Positions 3,832 through 5,463 of a stretch of DNA of 5,463 nucleotides are shown here, one piece after another (position 1 is the stretch's first letter; each line of letters opens with the position of its first letter). The position numbers and the translations under genes were made by a program. The notes under the pieces are model-generated. The model saw only the letters and a list, made by a program, of their open reading frames with translations. It searched no databases and had not been told where the DNA came from. The DNA comes from CALMKX01 sp044869955 (GTDB lineage: Bacteria > Acidobacteriota > Thermoanaerobaculia > Multivoradales > SZUA-115), in NCBI GenBank assembly GCA_044869955.1, contig JBIOYC010000266.1:1-5463 (forward strand). Direction: 5' to 3'.

Positions 3832-5463
3832 CGAGTAGATTCCCTATCACCTTGCCGGTTTCAGGTGCGATGATGTCACCAGTCCGTATATCGAAGAGGA
3901 CGTCAGCACGGTGACCAAACGCAGCCTTCACCTCGTGTAGTGCAGCGCTCGCCTTCTTAGCGTCTAGACCAAGCTTCTTGACAGCGTACTTGAAGTTTTT
4001 CGTGAGAGTCCGGCCGGCAATGCCTCCAACTTTTCCAAATGGCCCGGGGACGGCTGCGAGAGCAAGGTCGCCAGTGCTCTTCGGAAATAGGTCAGCAAGG
4101 GAGTGGAAAATGGTCGAGCCGGCGATGTCTCCCTGTTCATCGTGCCAGTCTCCCATGGCTTCATACCGAGCACCAGGCATCGCCCGATTCAGGATCTCGT
4201 AAATCATGACCATATCGGGATTCTCCCGGAGGAACGCGGAGAAGTTGAGAAAGTCGAAGAAGCCCGTGAGATCCGTGGAATCGTTGGGGACGGACTGAAC
4301 CGCCGTGAGTACCAGGAGGAATGCCTCCAGTCCAACCCGGCCGGTTGGGTCGGTCATCACAGAGGGACGATTCGAAACATAGGAATAGCGGTTCCAGCTC
4401 TGCGGTGAACGTGGATTCCCACCAGCCGGATCGACGCTCAGAAACCTCCCGGTCGCCGGGCTGTGAAACCGCGCGTGCATGTAGTCCAAATCGTCGCCGG
4501 TGCCGCCCAGGTTGTTCAGGTCCCTCTCGTGGCCGGTGAATTTCAGCCGTTCCCCGTCGGTGGTGCTCCCTACCAGCTCCTCGCCGAACGGGAAGTAGGT
4601 GTGGTGGGCCACCACGTTGCGCCCCGGGTTGGTGGTCAGCCGCGGGGTGCCCAGGTGGTCGAGGTGGTAGTGGCGCACTCCCTCGTCCGGATGGTCGGCG
4701 GCCAGGAGCTGGCCGTGGCGGTAGATCGAGTCCTTGGTCTTCGACCAGCCGAGATGGGCCTGGAACAGCCGCACCGGGTTGCCGGCGAGGTCGCGCAGCG
4801 TCCACAGTGAATCGGAGCCGTTGAGCTTGAGCGACCAGAACCGCTCGTCGTCGGCGGTGTAGATGTAGACCCAGTCCTCCTGCGCCGGCCCGGCGGCGGT
4901 GGTCATGCGCTGGAGGCGATTGAGCTTGTCGACCTGGTAGGAGGTGCCGTTGCAGAGGGTGGTCCCGCCCCAGCAGGTGAGGTTGCCTGCCGCGTCGTAG
5001 GAGACCCCGGAGCCGGTGAGCCGGTTGGTCGTCGCGCTGGTGGGGGTCGAGCGGGCGTTGGTGCCGGTCACCGAGGTGAGGTTGCCGTAGTCGTCGAAGG
5101 TGTAGCCCTGGCTGGCGCTTCCTCCCGCCCAGCTCGGCAGGGAGACGGTCGAGCCGGTCAGCCGCGAGAGCTTGTCGTAGAGGAAGCTGCTCGTCCCCAT
5201 GGTTTTGATGTTTCCGGCTCCGTCGTAGGCGTACTCGCCGGTTAAGAAATTCTGGCTGAAGTTGACTCCCGAGGTCGAGATCTTCCACGGCCGCTGCATC
5301 CAGTTGTCTGCCGCCTTGAGATCGACGGTGTCGGTCACCAGGTTGCTGTGTGCTACGGAGGCCACCATGCCGTTGGAGTGGTAGGCGATGGCGCTCGCCC
5401 AGCCCGGCACCGAGGTCAGATAGCCGTTGGTGTAGCCATAGGTCACGGTGCGCGGGCCGATGC
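3821..5463 (-). CDS. RHS/YD-repeat polymorphic toxin, C-terminal part (5' end outside window)
   Basis: The frame is open at the right edge (IGPRT precedes a GTG at 5446, which is internal, not the start) and ends at TGA 3823-3821. Counting from 5446 as residue 1, YD repeats appear as YAYDGAGNI (72-80), YTFDDYGNLTSV (115-126), VSYDAAGNL (148-156) and YQVDKLNRLQRM (170-181). The RHS-associated core follows: WTLRDLAGNPVRLF (215-228), RHYHLDHLGTPRL (258-270), FPFGEEL (285-291), KFTGHERDL (302-310), DYMHARFHSP (321-330), TGRFLSVDP (332-340), WNRYSYVSNRP (351-361) and DPTGR (366-370). RHS repeats form a shell around the C-terminal tip, which is delivered to target cells. The tip (371-541, coded by 4336-3824) has a middle with LALAAVPGPFGKVGGIAGRT (461-480) and a final domain with ALHEVKAAFG (502-511), D-I-R-T-G-D (519-524) and TGKVIGNLLD (530-539). 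I cannot assign the tip to a named toxin family. Confidence 0.93.
   Translation of the reverse strand, partial: IGPRTVTYGYTNGYLTSVPGWASAIAYHSNGMVASVAHSNLVTDTVDLKAADNWMQRPWKISTSGVNFSQNFLTGEYAYDGAGNIKTMGTSSFLYDKLSRLTGSTVSLPSWAGGSASQGYTFDDYGNLTSVTGTNARSTPTSATTNRLTGSGVSYDAAGNLTCWGGTTLCNGTSYQVDKLNRLQRMTTAAGPAQEDWVYIYTADDERFWSLKLNGSDSLWTLRDLAGNPVRLFQAHLGWSKTKDSIYRHGQLLAADHPDEGVRHYHLDHLGTPRLTTNPGRNVVAHHTYFPFGEELVGSTTDGERLKFTGHERDLNNLGGTGDDLDYMHARFHSPATGRFLSVDPAGGNPRSPQSWNRYSYVSNRPSVMTDPTGRVGLEAFLLVLTAVQSVPNDSTDLTGFFDFLNFSAFLRENPDMVMIYEILNRAMPGARYEAMGDWHDEQGDIAGSTIFHSLADLFPKSTGDLALAAVPGPFGKVGGIAGRTLTKNFKYAVKKLGLDAKKASAALHEVKAAFGHRADVLFDIRTGDIIAPETGKVIGNLLDVY

Noticed and set aside
4161..5288. A 375-aa minus-strand frame inside rhs
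   Set aside because: It is an Arg/Pro/His-rich shadow of the RHS gene, which has clear YD-repeat and core motifs in the correct frame.
5444..5446. GTG at 5446 as the start of the RHS protein
   Set aside because: The frame stays open to the window edge with RHS-like residues (IGPRTVTYGY), and RHS proteins are far longer than 541 residues.

Overview
The window looks like a bacterial chromosome segment carrying the 3' end of an RHS polymorphic-toxin locus. Every gene I can support lies on the minus strand, so transcription runs from position 5463 down to 1. There is no RNA gene, CRISPR array or transposase in view. The sequence is GC-rich, most strongly in the first kilobase. The RHS core style, the TPR protein and the tiny exported protein fit a high-GC environmental bacterium. 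An Acidobacteriota lineage is my best guess from pattern memory; Myxococcota or another Gram-negative group is possible, and nothing here proves it.

Reading with transcription: (1) 5463-3821 is the C-terminal part of an RHS/YD-repeat protein. YD repeats lead into an RHS-associated core ending in a DPTGR motif, followed by a variable tip of about 171 residues that should be the toxin. (2) A DUF4279-type protein (3831-3352) overlaps the rhs stop by 11 bases and is the natural cognate immunity gene. (3) Next are a 174-aa protein I do not recognise (3282-2758) and a DUF4288-type protein (2695-2345). (4) At 2343-2040 sits a broken second RHS core, with two frameshifts and an in-frame 9-base deletion. 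Its residual reading frame ends in a TGA overlapping the GTG of the next gene, a 112-aa Imm40-like protein (2043-1705). (5) A 128-aa Cys-rich, probably zinc-binding protein follows (1674-1288).

This part reads as a toxin-tip exchange scar. A full-length RHS with its present tip and immunity gene stands upstream, while older modules downstream have lost their toxins but kept intact small genes, several of which look like immunity proteins. The result is a run of up to five unrelated small genes behind one toxin.

Beyond it, 1020-1287 is non-coding and rich in short hairpins. Then come an 89-aa exported Gly/Trp-rich protein (1019-750), a plausible intrinsic terminator (703-665), and the 5' part of a TPR protein (from about 644 and off the left edge). 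These last genes appear unrelated to the RHS system.
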